Shown here: in pieces, positions 36,400-45,620 of the stretch
How the letters are laid out: every line of letters begins with the position of its first letter
Numbering within the stretch: position 1 is the first letter of the stretch
Assembly: GCA_944321925.1 (NCBI GenBank)
Contig: CALUND010000002.1
Location: forward strand, 124,001-188,000
Origin: an uncultured Rikenellaceae bacterium
Lineage (GTDB): Bacteria; Bacteroidota; Bacteroidia; Bacteroidales; Rikenellaceae
Direction: 5' to 3'
Length of the DNA: 64,000 nucleotides
The notes under the pieces: model-generated
What the model was told of the DNA's origin: nothing
The model's database searches: none
The model's input: the letters and a program-made list of their open reading frames with translations, nothing else
Translations under genes and position numbers: made by a program

Positions 36400-37469
36400 T
36401 GGCCAAGAGCACGATCAAATTCCGCGACAGCGTAGCGGCCTTCGAACGCATCCGCGCCGATCTTGCCGAACGGCGCTATGCACCCATCTACCTGCTGATG
36501 GGCGAAGAGTCGTATTTCATCGACGTGCTCACCGACATACTGGCCGAACAGGTGCTCGGCGAGGCGGAAAAGACTTTCGACAGAACCATTCTCTACGGCA
36601 AAGACAGCGATCCGGGAGCGATCGTAAACCTCTGCCGCCAGATGCCGATGATGGGAAACCGACAGGTCGTGATCGTGCGGGAAGCCCAACAACTGCGCCG
36701 CATCGAAACCCTCTCCCTCTACACGGCAGCCCCCTCGCCATCCACGCTTCTGGTGCTCTGCCACAAAGAGAAAAACCTCGATCGCCGCACCCAGCTCTAC
36801 AAACAGGTCGAAACCCGAGGCGTGGTCTTCGAATCGGTCCGGCCGCGGGATTACGAAATTCGCGAATGGCTCACCCGCTTCATCCAGCAGAAAGGATTCA
36901 CAGCGGGTCCCAAAGCGGTGGAGATGCTCATCGAACACCTCGGCATGGACCTCTCGAAAATCTCCAACGAACTCGACAAACTGCTCGTCTCCTTGCCGGA
37001 AGGAGAGACGAAACTGACCCCCGAACGGATCGAAAGCCACACCGGATTCAGCAAAGACTACAACAACTTCGAACTCTGCAAGGCGGTGATGACCCGCAAC
37101 GAACAACGGGCCCTCACGATTGCCGACACCTTCGCCCGCAACCCGAAAGAGTACCCCCTGCTGCTCACCGTGATGGCTCTTTTCAACGAATTCCGACAGG
37201 TGTTCCAGCTCAATTACTATCGCTGGCTCAATCGCCACAAGGGAACACCCATGCCCTCCGACGGCGAACTTTGCCGCATTCTGCGGGTCCCGGGAACCTT
37301 TGCCCTCACCGAAATCAAACAGGCCGCCGACAACTACCCCAACCGGAAAGTTTTCTCCATCCTCGGGTTGCTGCGGGAATACGATGCCAAAAGCAAGGGA
37401 ATGATGAACGGAGGCATGAGCGACGGCGAACTGCTGCGTGAACTGCTGCTTAAAATCTTCCTCGCATGA
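36399..37469 (+). CDS. holA: DNA polymerase III subunit delta
   Basis: 356 residues. Clamp-loader wrench subunit that opens the sliding clamp, working with DnaX. Features: APIYLLMGEESYFID at the N-terminus, RQVVIVREAQQLRRIE, a lid-like helical domain (GMDLSKISNELDKLLVSL, EGETKLTPERIESHTGFSKD) and a helical collar domain at the end. It lacks a functional P-loop, as expected for delta. It overlaps the next gene by 4 bp. Confidence 0.93.
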   Translation: MAKSTIKFRDSVAAFERIRADLAERRYAPIYLLMGEESYFIDVLTDILAEQVLGEAEKTFDRTILYGKDSDPGAIVNLCRQMPMMGNRQVVIVREAQQLRRIETLSLYTAAPSPSTLLVLCHKEKNLDRRTQLYKQVETRGVVFESVRPRDYEIREWLTRFIQQKGFTAGPKAVEMLIEHLGMDLSKISNELDKLLVSLPEGETKLTPERIESHTGFSKDYNNFELCKAVMTRNEQRALTIADTFARNPKEYPLLLTVMALFNEFRQVFQLNYYRWLNRHKGTPMPSDGELCRILRVPGTFALTEIKQAADNYPNRKVFSILGLLREYDAKSKGMMNGGMSDGELLRELLLKIFLA

Positions 37470-38269
37470 ACGACGAACGGTTCATCCTGTTCGACGGCAC
37501 ACCGATCGAAAAAGACCGGGCGCAGGAGCGGCTCGAAGGACGAAGCTGCCTCTACCAACGCATCCGCACGGAAGGCCATCGCCCCCTCTTTCTCAGGAAT
37601 CACACAGAGATCCTTCGTCGCACCTGCGAATCTCTCACGGGTCGCGACCTCCGACTCGATCCGACCGAGATCGAACAAAATATCCGTTGTTTTCTCGCGG
37701 CCAACCGATTCCCGGAACGGAGCATCGAAGTCACACTGGAGCTCTATCCCGACGACACTTCCCATATCGTACTGCGGGCGCCCCGCATCCTGCTCTATGA
37801 GACGTACGATGTAACGAGCCTTCGTCCCGACTCCCGGACCGTGGTTTACGAATGGCCTCTGGGTCTGTGCCACACCGATGCCTCCCGTGCAGCACATCGA
37901 CTCGCCCAAATCCACGCCGGAGAAGCGACCGCCGTACGGAAAACACAAAACGGAGCCCTCCTCTCCGTCGGGGACGACCCGATATTCGCCATCCGGGGAA
38001 GAACGATCGTGACTCCGCCGATCGAGTCGGGCGCAGCCGACAGCGTCGAGCGGCAACTCCTTGCCGCTGCCGCAAAAAAGGCGAATCTTCCCCTCTTGGA
38101 GGCAGATATCCTGCAAAGCGAGTTGTCCGTCTACGACGAGCTCTTCTTCGTCGACACACGAGGCATCACTTCGTTCGCCTCCTGCGACGGATTTCGTTTC
38201 ATGTCGCTGCTGGTACGACGACTCGCCGATGCCATGGCGGCCATCGCCCATTCCGGCGCGCTGCAATAA
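37466..38269 (+). CDS. Aminotransferase class IV-like protein, probably lacking the PLP lysine
   Basis: 267 residues. The order of elements resembles PabC/IlvE-type class IV aminotransferases: an N-terminal two-layer domain (LYQRIRTEGHRPLFLRNHTE), then a C-terminal barrel with IVTPPIESGAADSVERQLLA and LSVYDELFFVDTRGITSFAS. The region where the PLP-binding Lys is expected reads ASRAAHRLAQIHAGEATA with no obvious lysine. It may therefore be a non-PLP descendant or use another residue. It overlaps holA by 4 bp. Fold assignment is tentative. Confidence 0.55.
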   Translation: MNDERFILFDGTPIEKDRAQERLEGRSCLYQRIRTEGHRPLFLRNHTEILRRTCESLTGRDLRLDPTEIEQNIRCFLAANRFPERSIEVTLELYPDDTSHIVLRAPRILLYETYDVTSLRPDSRTVVYEWPLGLCHTDASRAAHRLAQIHAGEATAVRKTQNGALLSVGDDPIFAIRGRTIVTPPIESGAADSVERQLLAAAAKKANLPLLEADILQSELSVYDELFFVDTRGITSFASCDGFRFMSLLVRRLADAMAAIAHSGALQ

Positions 38270-38314
38270 CGCAATTCCACAAGATCAAAGCGAAAAATCA
38301 ACGGCTGAAACCGG

Positions 38315-39127
38315 TCACCCTTTCAACGCGTAGACGCGACGACGGACCTCGGCAGCCTGATCGAACAACGTGCCGAACGATTCCAACTCCTTCGGATCGA
38401 TGGGATCTCCCGCCCGCATACGGAAATGACGTCCGCGCTGAGCGAAAAGTTCATCGGCCAAATAGAGCATCTCGATATTGGCCTTGATGCCCAAAGCCCT
38501 GCGGAAAGCAGAGAGGCGATAGAAAAATTTGGAGAGTTCTCCCTCCACGAAGATCGGGACGATCCGACGATCGGTCTGTATGGCCCGTTTCACAAAATTG
38601 GGACGCCACGGAAGATCCTGTACCCGCCCGTCGATGCGACGCGAACACAATCCGGCCGGAAAGGTAAGCACCTGCAGGTCGGAAGAGAAAACATCGTTGA
38701 AGGCCCGTGCATACTCCCCCCGTTGACGGCCATGCTTGTTGACCGGCACGAAAATCGGACGCAACGGTGTCAAATGCATCAAAATGTCGTTGACGACCAC
38801 CCGCACGTCGCCGAACCGATCGGCAAGACGCTCGGCCAGCATCATTCCGTCCATTCCTCCGAACGGATGGTTCGAAGCGAAGATATAACGCCCGGCAGGA
38901 TCGAGCTTCTCCAGCCCCGCAAGCGTATACTCTACCTCCACATAAGCCAGCGTTCGGCGGATGAACTCGAAAGGAGGAAGGTCCGCGAAGTGCTCGAGCA
39001 CGTAATTCACCTCCTCCTCATGCACGATACGGCGCAAATAATCAACCACGAAGCGAGGCACCATCCGTGCGACCGCCGGATTTTTCTCCTGCAGGATCTC
39101 GGCAACCGATACTCGAGTAAAGGACAT
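38315..39127 (-). CDS. PlsC/OlsA-type acyltransferase
   Basis: 270 residues. The acyltransferase motif is ASNHPFGGMDG, the version seen in hemolysin/OlsA-like and Bacteroides GlsA-like O-acyltransferases, followed by PLRPIFVPVNK and a block IV-like FPAGLCSRR. No clear TM helix, so probably peripheral to the inner membrane. Likely acylates a lysolipid such as lyso-glycine lipid or lyso-phosphatidate; which one cannot be decided from sequence. It converges on the aminotransferase-like gene and is divergent from rsmH. Confidence 0.78.
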   Translation of the reverse strand: MSFTRVSVAEILQEKNPAVARMVPRFVVDYLRRIVHEEEVNYVLEHFADLPPFEFIRRTLAYVEVEYTLAGLEKLDPAGRYIFASNHPFGGMDGMMLAERLADRFGDVRVVVNDILMHLTPLRPIFVPVNKHGRQRGEYARAFNDVFSSDLQVLTFPAGLCSRRIDGRVQDLPWRPNFVKRAIQTDRRIVPIFVEGELSKFFYRLSAFRRALGIKANIEMLYLADELFAQRGRHFRMRAGDPIDPKELESFGTLFDQAAEVRRRVYALKG

Positions 39128-39144
39128 GCTGTTGAATTTTTCTG

Positions 39145-39152
39145 CAAATGTA
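39145..39152 (-). promoter_or_regulatory. -7 box for the acyltransferase gene
   Basis: The minus strand reads TACATTTG, an exact TAnnTTTG match 17 bp upstream of the start at 39127. The -33 element is unclear. It lies just beside the opposite-facing dcw promoter. Confidence 0.55.
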
Positions 39153-39164
39153 ACAAATCCGACG

Positions 39165-39195
39165 TTGAAAACCTCGCATAAAATCCCTACCTTTA
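39165..39195 (+). promoter_or_regulatory. Candidate promoter of the dcw cluster
   Basis: TTG at 39165-39167, 20-bp spacer, TACCTTTA at 39188-39195 (last base differs from consensus), 26 bp before rsmH. No other good promoter was found before the long run of overlapping or closely spaced genes that follows. Confidence 0.55.
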
Positions 39196-39221
39196 CGACC
39201 GATTATACCCTGAAGCGAAAG

Positions 39222-40124
39222 ATGTCGGTCTATCACACCCCCGTATTGCTGGAAGAGTCCATTGAACTGCTTGGCATAAAGGCCGATGGAGTCTATGTCG
39301 ACCTGACGTTCGGCGGCGGCGGACACTCCCGTCGCATACTCTCCGCACTTGATGCCGCCGGAAAACTTTTCGCTTTCGATCAAGACAACGAAGCCCGGGC
39401 CAACATTCCCGACGACCCGCGGCTCACATTCGTCCGAAGCAACTTTCGGTTCATGCGGGCCCAATTGCGGCTGCTCGGCATTCGGGAAGCGGACGGCATT
39501 CTGGCCGACCTCGGCGTCTCCTCCCACCATTTCGACACTCCGGAACGCGGATTCTCGTTCCGTTCGGACGCACCGCTCGACATGCGGATGAACCGCGAAG
39601 GAGAACTCTCCGCCGCAAAAATCATCAACGAATACCCCGAAGAGGAGCTGATCCGTATCTTCCGCGACTGGGGCGAACTGGACGGCGCCGGACCGATCTC
39701 CCGACTTATCGTGCAGGCTCGCTCGTCGTCTCCCATAACGACCACGTTCGAGCTCATCGAAACGGTGAAGCCCCGCACACCCCGCGCCGAAGAGAACAAA
39801 TTTCTCTCGAAACTCTTCCAGGCGCTCCGAATCGAGGTAAATCACGAAATGGAGGCTCTCAAAATGGCCCTGGAACAGTCGTTGAAGATTCTTCGTCCCG
39901 GCGGTCGGTTGGTGGTGATCTCCTACCACTCACTCGAAGACCGGTTGGTGAAGAATTTCCTGCGTAACGGCACCTTCTCCGCCGCCCCCGAAAAAGATTT
40001 CTACGGACGCACGCAGACCCCCTTCCGACTCCTGACTCGCAAGGCCATTGTTCCGTCCGAAGAGGAGATCGAACAAAACCCGCGCAGCCGAAGCGCAAAG
40101 CTCCGTGCAGCCGAAAAACTTTGA
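39222..40124 (+). CDS. rsmH: 16S rRNA (cytosine(1402)-N(4))-methyltransferase
   Basis: 300 residues from ATG 39222 (MSVYHTPVLLEESIELLGIK), chosen because the family always begins at YHTPVLL and because the upstream extension covers the promoter. SAM-binding YVDLTFGGGGHSRRIL, ADLGVSSHHFDTPERGFSFR, substrate segment PLDMRMN, and RPGGRLVVISYHSLEDRLVK. Also known as MraW. First gene of the division/cell-wall cluster; mraZ, which usually precedes it, is absent. Confidence 0.97.
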   Translation: MSVYHTPVLLEESIELLGIKADGVYVDLTFGGGGHSRRILSALDAAGKLFAFDQDNEARANIPDDPRLTFVRSNFRFMRAQLRLLGIREADGILADLGVSSHHFDTPERGFSFRSDAPLDMRMNREGELSAAKIINEYPEEELIRIFRDWGELDGAGPISRLIVQARSSSPITTTFELIETVKPRTPRAEENKFLSKLFQALRIEVNHEMEALKMALEQSLKILRPGGRLVVISYHSLEDRLVKNFLRNGTFSAAPEKDFYGRTQTPFRLLTRKAIVPSEEEIEQNPRSRSAKLRAAEKL

Positions 40125-40132
40125 CTCAAAGC

Positions 40133-40639
40133 ATGAGAAACGATACGAAATACGATCCTGAAATCGACCCTTCGATCCGAGAGGCTCTGGAAGCAGCCGA
40201 ACGCGACCGGGAGCTGACGGAGAAGATTCGCCGTGAAATCGAACGATATTCCCGGCAAAACCCTCCCGAAGAGGATACCCCGCCGTTCGATCCCGACCCC
40301 ACGGAGTCGGCACCGGCACGTCCCAAGACAAAAAAACGGATCGCCTCGATCATTTCGGGAAGCATCCTTTCCGACAACGAACTGCGCAAGTTCTATCCCT
40401 ACCTCATCGGCTTCGCCCTGCTGCTTCTGCTCTACATCGCCAATATTTTCGGCTTGCAAAGGCTCTACCGCACGCAACAAAGGCTCGATGCGGAGATCAA
40501 AGAGCTGCGGACCCGCTCCGTGGAGCTCTCCGCCACACGCATGCAACAGACCCAACGAAGCAGTATCGTGCGCCAGGCCCGCGAACAGGGTCTCGACCTA
40601 AAAGAGTCGACTACCCCGGTCAAAATAATCGAGAAATAA
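40133..40639 (+). CDS. FtsL-like cell-division protein
   Basis: 168 residues from ATG 40133. A charged cytoplasmic N-terminal region of about 95 residues precedes one TM helix (FYPYLIGFALLLLLYIANIF) and a short periplasmic coiled coil (QQRLDAEIKELRTRSVELSA). This topology and the position between rsmH and ftsI identify it as the FtsL counterpart, a bitopic divisome protein partnering FtsQ and FtsB. Sequence similarity to classical FtsL is low. Bacteroidetes versions often have this longer N-terminus. Confidence 0.78.
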   Translation: MRNDTKYDPEIDPSIREALEAAERDRELTEKIRREIERYSRQNPPEEDTPPFDPDPTESAPARPKTKKRIASIISGSILSDNELRKFYPYLIGFALLLLLYIANIFGLQRLYRTQQRLDAEIKELRTRSVELSATRMQQTQRSSIVRQAREQGLDLKESTTPVKIIEK

Positions 40640-40643
40640 AGCC

Positions 40644-42872
40644 ATGAGACAGCGTCGAACCGATATCAAGAGAGGCATCCTCGTGAGGGTCAAATTCCTC
40701 TATGCGATGTTTTTTCTGATCGGCCTCTGCATCTTCGGCCGCATCCTCTGGATCCAGTACGGACCCGAGGGCGCTTCCCTGAGACAAAAGGCCGAACGAC
40801 GCAATTTCAGCGTCGCACGCGTCGATGCCAGCCGCGGAGATATCTTCGCACGGGACGGACAACTGCTCGCTACCTCCGTCCAACGCTACCATGTGGGCAT
40901 CGACTTCAAAGCGACCGGCCTCACCGAAGAGCTCTTCCGCAACAACGTGGCAGGTCTCGCCTCCAGCCTCTCCCGCTTCTTCGGAGATCGCAGTGCCGCC
41001 GCCTACCGCACCATGCTCGAAACCGCCTACCGCGACCGCAACAAAGAGGGCCGACGCTACAAACGCATCACCCCCCGTCTGGTAGACTACAACGAACTGC
41101 AGACCTTGAAAACATTCCCGCTGTTGCGTCTTCCCGCCAACCGGGGCGGCCGCGTGGAGGAGCCGCTCATCGAACGGGAACGGCCTTTCGGCATGCTGGC
41201 CGAACGAACGATCGGCAAGACGGTCGAAGTGGACATGCAGGTGGAGCGGCCGAGCCGCGACACGTCCCGACGCAGCCAAACCACCGTGCGGACCGTACGC
41301 GGAAGCATCGGCATCGAACAGTCCTACGACGACAAGCTCCGGGGCGAACACGGCTGGGTCCTGAAACAGAAGATTTCGGGCAATTTCTGGATCCCCGTAG
41401 CCAACAGCGATCTCAACGTCGAACCGGTCAACGGCAAGGATGTCGTCACAACGATCGACATGGACTACCAGGATGTAGCGGAATCGGCCCTCCGCCAGCG
41501 ACTGCTGGAGGCGGGAGCCAATTGGGGCACCGTGGTCCTGATGGAGGTCGCCACCGGCGAAATCCGGGCCATCGCCAACCTCACCCGTAAGGGCGACGCC
41601 TGCTACGAAGACAACAACTATGCGATCGGCGGACGGTTCGAACCGGGATCGACCTTCAAACTGGCCTCGCTCATCACCCTCCTGGACGACGCAGGCATGG
41701 ACCTCGACGAAGAGATCGATACGGAAGGAGGCGTCGCGAAGATCAACGGACGCACCTATTACGACGACCACAAAGAGGGTGTCATCACCTTGCAGCGCGT
41801 CTTCGAAGTCTCCTCCAACATCGGGTTCATCAAGGCGGTCGACAAACACTACAAGGATCGTCCGAAACGATTCGTGGAGTGCATCCGCGACCTGGGATTC
41901 GACAAACCGCTCGAAACCGGCATCATAGGCGAAGCCGTCCCGAAGATGTGGGGACCCGACGACAAGGGGCGAGGACAATGGAGCGGCGTGTCACTCAACA
42001 ACATGGCTTACGGCTACGGATTCGAAATCAGTCCCCTGCATACTCTCACACTCTACAATGCGGTAGCCAACGGCGGAAAAATGGTCCGTCCGAAACTCGT
42101 ACGATCGATCAACGCCTACGGAGAAGAGCTGGAGCGTTTCGATACGGAGGTCATCAATTCGTCCATCTGTTCCGACCGCACTCTCCGACGCGTACGGCAA
42201 TGTCTTGAGGGAGTGGTGGATGCCGGAACGGGCAGCGCCCTGAAGAACCCCTATTACACCGTAGCCGCCAAGACCGGTACGGCACAAATGCTGAGCGAAA
42301 ACGGCCGCTATACCGACGAATGGGGCGGCCGGAACTACCTCGCCACCATGGTAGGATACTTCCCGGCCGACAATCCGAAATACAGCTGCATCGTGGCCAT
42401 CAAAACCTACTACGGACGCGGCTCCTACCAAACCTACTACGGAGCTTCGCTGGCCGGTCCCGTCTTCAAGGCGGTGGCCGACAGGGTCTATGCCACCAAC
42501 ATCGACTGGCAACAACCGGTCCGCGAAAAATACGAACGGCGCACGGAGCTTCCCATGCCTGTCAAGGGAGGAAATCTCGATGCCGTAAAACAGGTTGCCC
42601 ACTCTTTGGGCGGAAAACTCGACACGGAACGGCATTCGGCCGAGTGGGTCCGCACGTCGATCGACTCGACAGCCATCCACACCCAAGGAGTCGCAACGCA
42701 AGAGGGGCTGGTACCTTCGGTGATCGGCATGGGATTGAAAGACGCCATCTACCTGCTGGAACGGGAAGGACTCCGTGTCAACTTCTCGGGACGGGGACGA
42801 GTCGTCTCGCAAACCATCCGGGCCGGGAGCCGGGCTGTCAAAGGTCAAACCATCGGAATCCGTCTAAATTGA
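40644..42872 (+). CDS. ftsI: Penicillin-binding protein, division transpeptidase
   Basis: 742 residues. N-terminal TM (FLYAMFFLIGLCIFGRILWI), a PBP dimerisation domain beginning NFSVARVDASRGDIFARDG, the transpeptidase domain with catalytic Ser336 in GSTFK (SxxK), SSN-like VSSNIGF, and KTG in AAKTGTAQML. A single C-terminal PASTA domain (VPSVIGMGLKDAIYLLEREG) follows. It cross-links septal peptidoglycan with FtsW. It sits 4 bp after the ftsL-like gene. Confidence 0.96.
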   Translation: MRQRRTDIKRGILVRVKFLYAMFFLIGLCIFGRILWIQYGPEGASLRQKAERRNFSVARVDASRGDIFARDGQLLATSVQRYHVGIDFKATGLTEELFRNNVAGLASSLSRFFGDRSAAAYRTMLETAYRDRNKEGRRYKRITPRLVDYNELQTLKTFPLLRLPANRGGRVEEPLIERERPFGMLAERTIGKTVEVDMQVERPSRDTSRRSQTTVRTVRGSIGIEQSYDDKLRGEHGWVLKQKISGNFWIPVANSDLNVEPVNGKDVVTTIDMDYQDVAESALRQRLLEAGANWGTVVLMEVATGEIRAIANLTRKGDACYEDNNYAIGGRFEPGSTFKLASLITLLDDAGMDLDEEIDTEGGVAKINGRTYYDDHKEGVITLQRVFEVSSNIGFIKAVDKHYKDRPKRFVECIRDLGFDKPLETGIIGEAVPKMWGPDDKGRGQWSGVSLNNMAYGYGFEISPLHTLTLYNAVANGGKMVRPKLVRSINAYGEELERFDTEVINSSICSDRTLRRVRQCLEGVVDAGTGSALKNPYYTVAAKTGTAQMLSENGRYTDEWGGRNYLATMVGYFPADNPKYSCIVAIKTYYGRGSYQTYYGASLAGPVFKAVADRVYATNIDWQQPVREKYERRTELPMPVKGGNLDAVKQVAHSLGGKLDTERHSAEWVRTSIDSTAIHTQGVATQEGLVPSVIGMGLKDAIYLLEREGLRVNFSGRGRVVSQTIRAGSRAVKGQTIGIRLN

Positions 42873-42882
42873 TTCGAACGCT

Positions 42883-44352
42883 ATGAAACTACACGATATT
42901 CTTCAGGGAACGACACCCATCGCCCGCACAACGGAAAGCAATCCGGAGATCGATGCTCTCAGTTTCGATTCGCGCACGGTGCGTCCGGGCACACTCTTTT
43001 TCGCCCTCTCCGGGAGCGCCGTCGACGGACACAGCTACATCGAATCGGCCATCGAACGGGGCGCCTCAGCCATCGTCTGCGAACGCATGCCCGAACCGAC
43101 TCCCGACATTCCCTGCATCGCCGTGAACGATACGCATGAAGCCCTGGGTACGGCAGCGGCCAATTTCTACGGCCACCCGAGCCGGCAACTGCGGCTCGTA
43201 GGCGTCACCGGCACCAACGGCAAAACCACCATCGCTACGCTGCTCTACGATCTGTTCCGCCGCCTGGGCTACCGGGCCGGACTGATCTCCACGGTCGTCT
43301 ACCGCATCGACGAACGGACCGTCCCGTCGACCCACACCACGCCCGATGCCATCCGCCTGCAGGCGATGATGCGCGAAATGGTCGATGCCGGTTGCGACTA
43401 CTGCTTCATGGAGGTTTCGTCCCACAGCATCGTACAACGCCGCATCGAAGGTCTCCATTTCGCAGGCGCCATCTTCACGAACCTCACCCACGACCACCTC
43501 GATTACCACAAGACATTCGCCGAATACCTGCGGGCCAAAAAGCGACTTTTCGACGGACTCTCCGCCGAAGCATTCGCCCTGACCAATGCCGACGACCGCA
43601 ACGGCTGCGTCATGACGCAAAACTGTGCTGCACAGACACAAAGCTATTCGCTGCGCAGTATGGCCGATTTCCGGGGCCGAATCATCGAAACCCATCCCGA
43701 CGGGATGTTGCTCTCGATCGACGGGAAAGAGCTCTGGGTCCACTTTCTCGGCCGTTTCAACGCGAGCAACCTGCTGGCCGTCTACGGCGCTGCGCGCCTC
43801 TTAGGAGCCGACCGGGATGAAGTCCTGCAGGCGATGAGTATGCTCGTTCCGGTCAACGGACGATTCGAGACCCTTCGTTCGGCCGATGGAGTAACGGCAA
43901 TCGTCGACTATGCCCATACGCCCGACGCCCTGCAAAATGTCATCGCAACGATCAATGAGATCCGCCGTCCGGGACAGCACCTGACCGTCGTGGTCGGATG
44001 CGGCGGCGATCGGGACCGGACCAAACGACCCGAAATGGCCCGCATCGCCGTGACGGATACCGATCTGGCGATCTTGACCTCCGACAATCCGCGGACCGAG
44101 AGTCCGGAGGCGATTCTGGCCGAGATGCGGAGCGGACTGACCCCTGCAGATCGTGCGATCACGGTCACGGACCGCCGCGAAGCGATCCGACAAGCCGTCA
44201 TGGGAGCCGCCCCCGGCGACATCATCCTCGTGGCGGGCAAAGGACATGAGACCTATCAGGATGTCGGCGGCGTGAAGAGCCACTTCGACGACAAAGAGGA
44301 GGTCCGTGCCGCGTTCGACCTTTTCCATCCACACACAGTGACAAAATCTTAA
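42883..44352 (+). CDS. murE: UDP-MurNAc-tripeptide synthetase, meso-diaminopimelate-adding
   Basis: 489 residues. Mur ligase adding the third stem-peptide residue. ATP loop VTGTNGKTTIATLL, the THTTPDA substrate region, NLTHDHLDYHKTFAEY, and the selectivity motif DNPR in TSDNPRTESPEAI, which marks meso-DAP rather than lysine. murF, which normally follows, is missing here; mraY starts 4 bp downstream. Confidence 0.97.
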   Translation: MKLHDILQGTTPIARTTESNPEIDALSFDSRTVRPGTLFFALSGSAVDGHSYIESAIERGASAIVCERMPEPTPDIPCIAVNDTHEALGTAAANFYGHPSRQLRLVGVTGTNGKTTIATLLYDLFRRLGYRAGLISTVVYRIDERTVPSTHTTPDAIRLQAMMREMVDAGCDYCFMEVSSHSIVQRRIEGLHFAGAIFTNLTHDHLDYHKTFAEYLRAKKRLFDGLSAEAFALTNADDRNGCVMTQNCAAQTQSYSLRSMADFRGRIIETHPDGMLLSIDGKELWVHFLGRFNASNLLAVYGAARLLGADRDEVLQAMSMLVPVNGRFETLRSADGVTAIVDYAHTPDALQNVIATINEIRRPGQHLTVVVGCGGDRDRTKRPEMARIAVTDTDLAILTSDNPRTESPEAILAEMRSGLTPADRAITVTDRREAIRQAVMGAAPGDIILVAGKGHETYQDVGGVKSHFDDKEEVRAAFDLFHPHTVTKS

Positions 44353-44356
44353 CACC

Positions 44357-45601
44357 ATGTTCTATTCGCTCATACAGTATCTCAACAACCATTTCGACAT
44401 TCCGGGTTCCGGCATGTTTCTGTCGCTCTCGTTCCGTTCGGCAGCGGCCATCATCACGGCCCTTCTGATCGGCATGGTCTTCGGAGCCGCCATCATACGC
44501 ATCCTCCGCCGCCACCAGATCGGCGAAGAGATACGCAACCTCGGCCTCGAAGGACAGCTGGAAAAACGGGGTACGCCTACGATGGGCGGACTGATCATCC
44601 TTGCGGCGATCCTCGTTCCGATCCTGCTGTTCGGCGACCTCTCGAACATCTACACGATCCTCATGATCGTCTCCACCGTGTGGCTCGGACTGATCGGATT
44701 CCTGGACGACTACATCAAGGTCTTCCGCAAACACAAAGAGGGGCTCGACGGCAAATTCAAAATCGTAGGACAGGTAGGACTCGGCATCATCATCGGCACG
44801 GCGATGTGGATCAATACCGACATCGTGGTCAAGGAGATCCCCCATGCACGCATCGCCCGCATGGAACTCGGCTCCACAAACGATCAGCAAGCCCAACAAA
44901 TCGCCCAATCGGCCGTCAGCGAAAAGACCACCAAAACAACCATCCCCTTCTTCAAAAACACGGAACTCGACTACGGCCTCTTCACCGGCCAAAAAGGAGA
45001 TAACGGAACGGCCACCTGGTTGCTCTACATCTTCGTGGCGATTTTCATCATCACCGCCGTATCGAACGGAGCCAACCTCACCGACGGACTCGACGGACTG
45101 GTCACCGGAGTCTCCATCCCGATCGTAATCGTACTCGGCATCTTCGCCTACCTCTCGGGTAACGTCATCTATGCCGATTACCTCAACATCATGTATATTC
45201 CCGGTTCGGGCGAACTGCTCGTCTATGCGGCAGCATTCGCAGGAGCACTCATCGGATTCCTCTGGTACAACAGTTTCCCCGCCCAGGTTTTCATGGGCGA
45301 TACCGGTTCTCTGGCCATAGGCGGAGTGATCGCGGTCTTCGCGCTGCTGATCCGGAAAGAGCTGCTGCTCCCCGTTCTCTGCGGCATCTTCCTCATAGAA
45401 ACCGTCTCGGTAATCATCCAACGGAGCTGGTTCCGCTACACGAAATCACGTTACGGCACAGGTCGGCGCGTCTTCCTGATGTCGCCCATCCACCACCACT
45501 ACCAGAAAAAAGGATTCCCCGAATCGAAAATCGTCATCCGGTTCATCATCGTACAGATCCTGCTGGCGGCAATTACCCTAACAACCCTCAAAGTCAGATA
45601 A
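44357..45601 (+). CDS. mraY: Phospho-N-acetylmuramoyl-pentapeptide transferase
   Basis: 414 residues, about ten TM helices. Transfers phospho-MurNAc-pentapeptide to undecaprenyl phosphate, forming lipid I. Conserved KRGTPTMGGL, FLDDYIKV, NLTDGLDGLVTG, FMGDTGSLAIGG and the C-terminal PIHHHYQKKG. A soluble insertion of about 50 residues (PHARIARMELGSTNDQQAQQ onwards) after the fifth helix lengthens it relative to E. coli MraY, as I recall for other Bacteroidetes. Confidence 0.98.
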   Translation: MFYSLIQYLNNHFDIPGSGMFLSLSFRSAAAIITALLIGMVFGAAIIRILRRHQIGEEIRNLGLEGQLEKRGTPTMGGLIILAAILVPILLFGDLSNIYTILMIVSTVWLGLIGFLDDYIKVFRKHKEGLDGKFKIVGQVGLGIIIGTAMWINTDIVVKEIPHARIARMELGSTNDQQAQQIAQSAVSEKTTKTTIPFFKNTELDYGLFTGQKGDNGTATWLLYIFVAIFIITAVSNGANLTDGLDGLVTGVSIPIVIVLGIFAYLSGNVIYADYLNIMYIPGSGELLVYAAAFAGALIGFLWYNSFPAQVFMGDTGSLAIGGVIAVFALLIRKELLLPVLCGIFLIETVSVIIQRSWFRYTKSRYGTGRRVFLMSPIHHHYQKKGFPESKIVIRFIIVQILLAAITLTTLKVR

Positions 45602-45620
45602 CAAGCATCAAAAAAATAGC

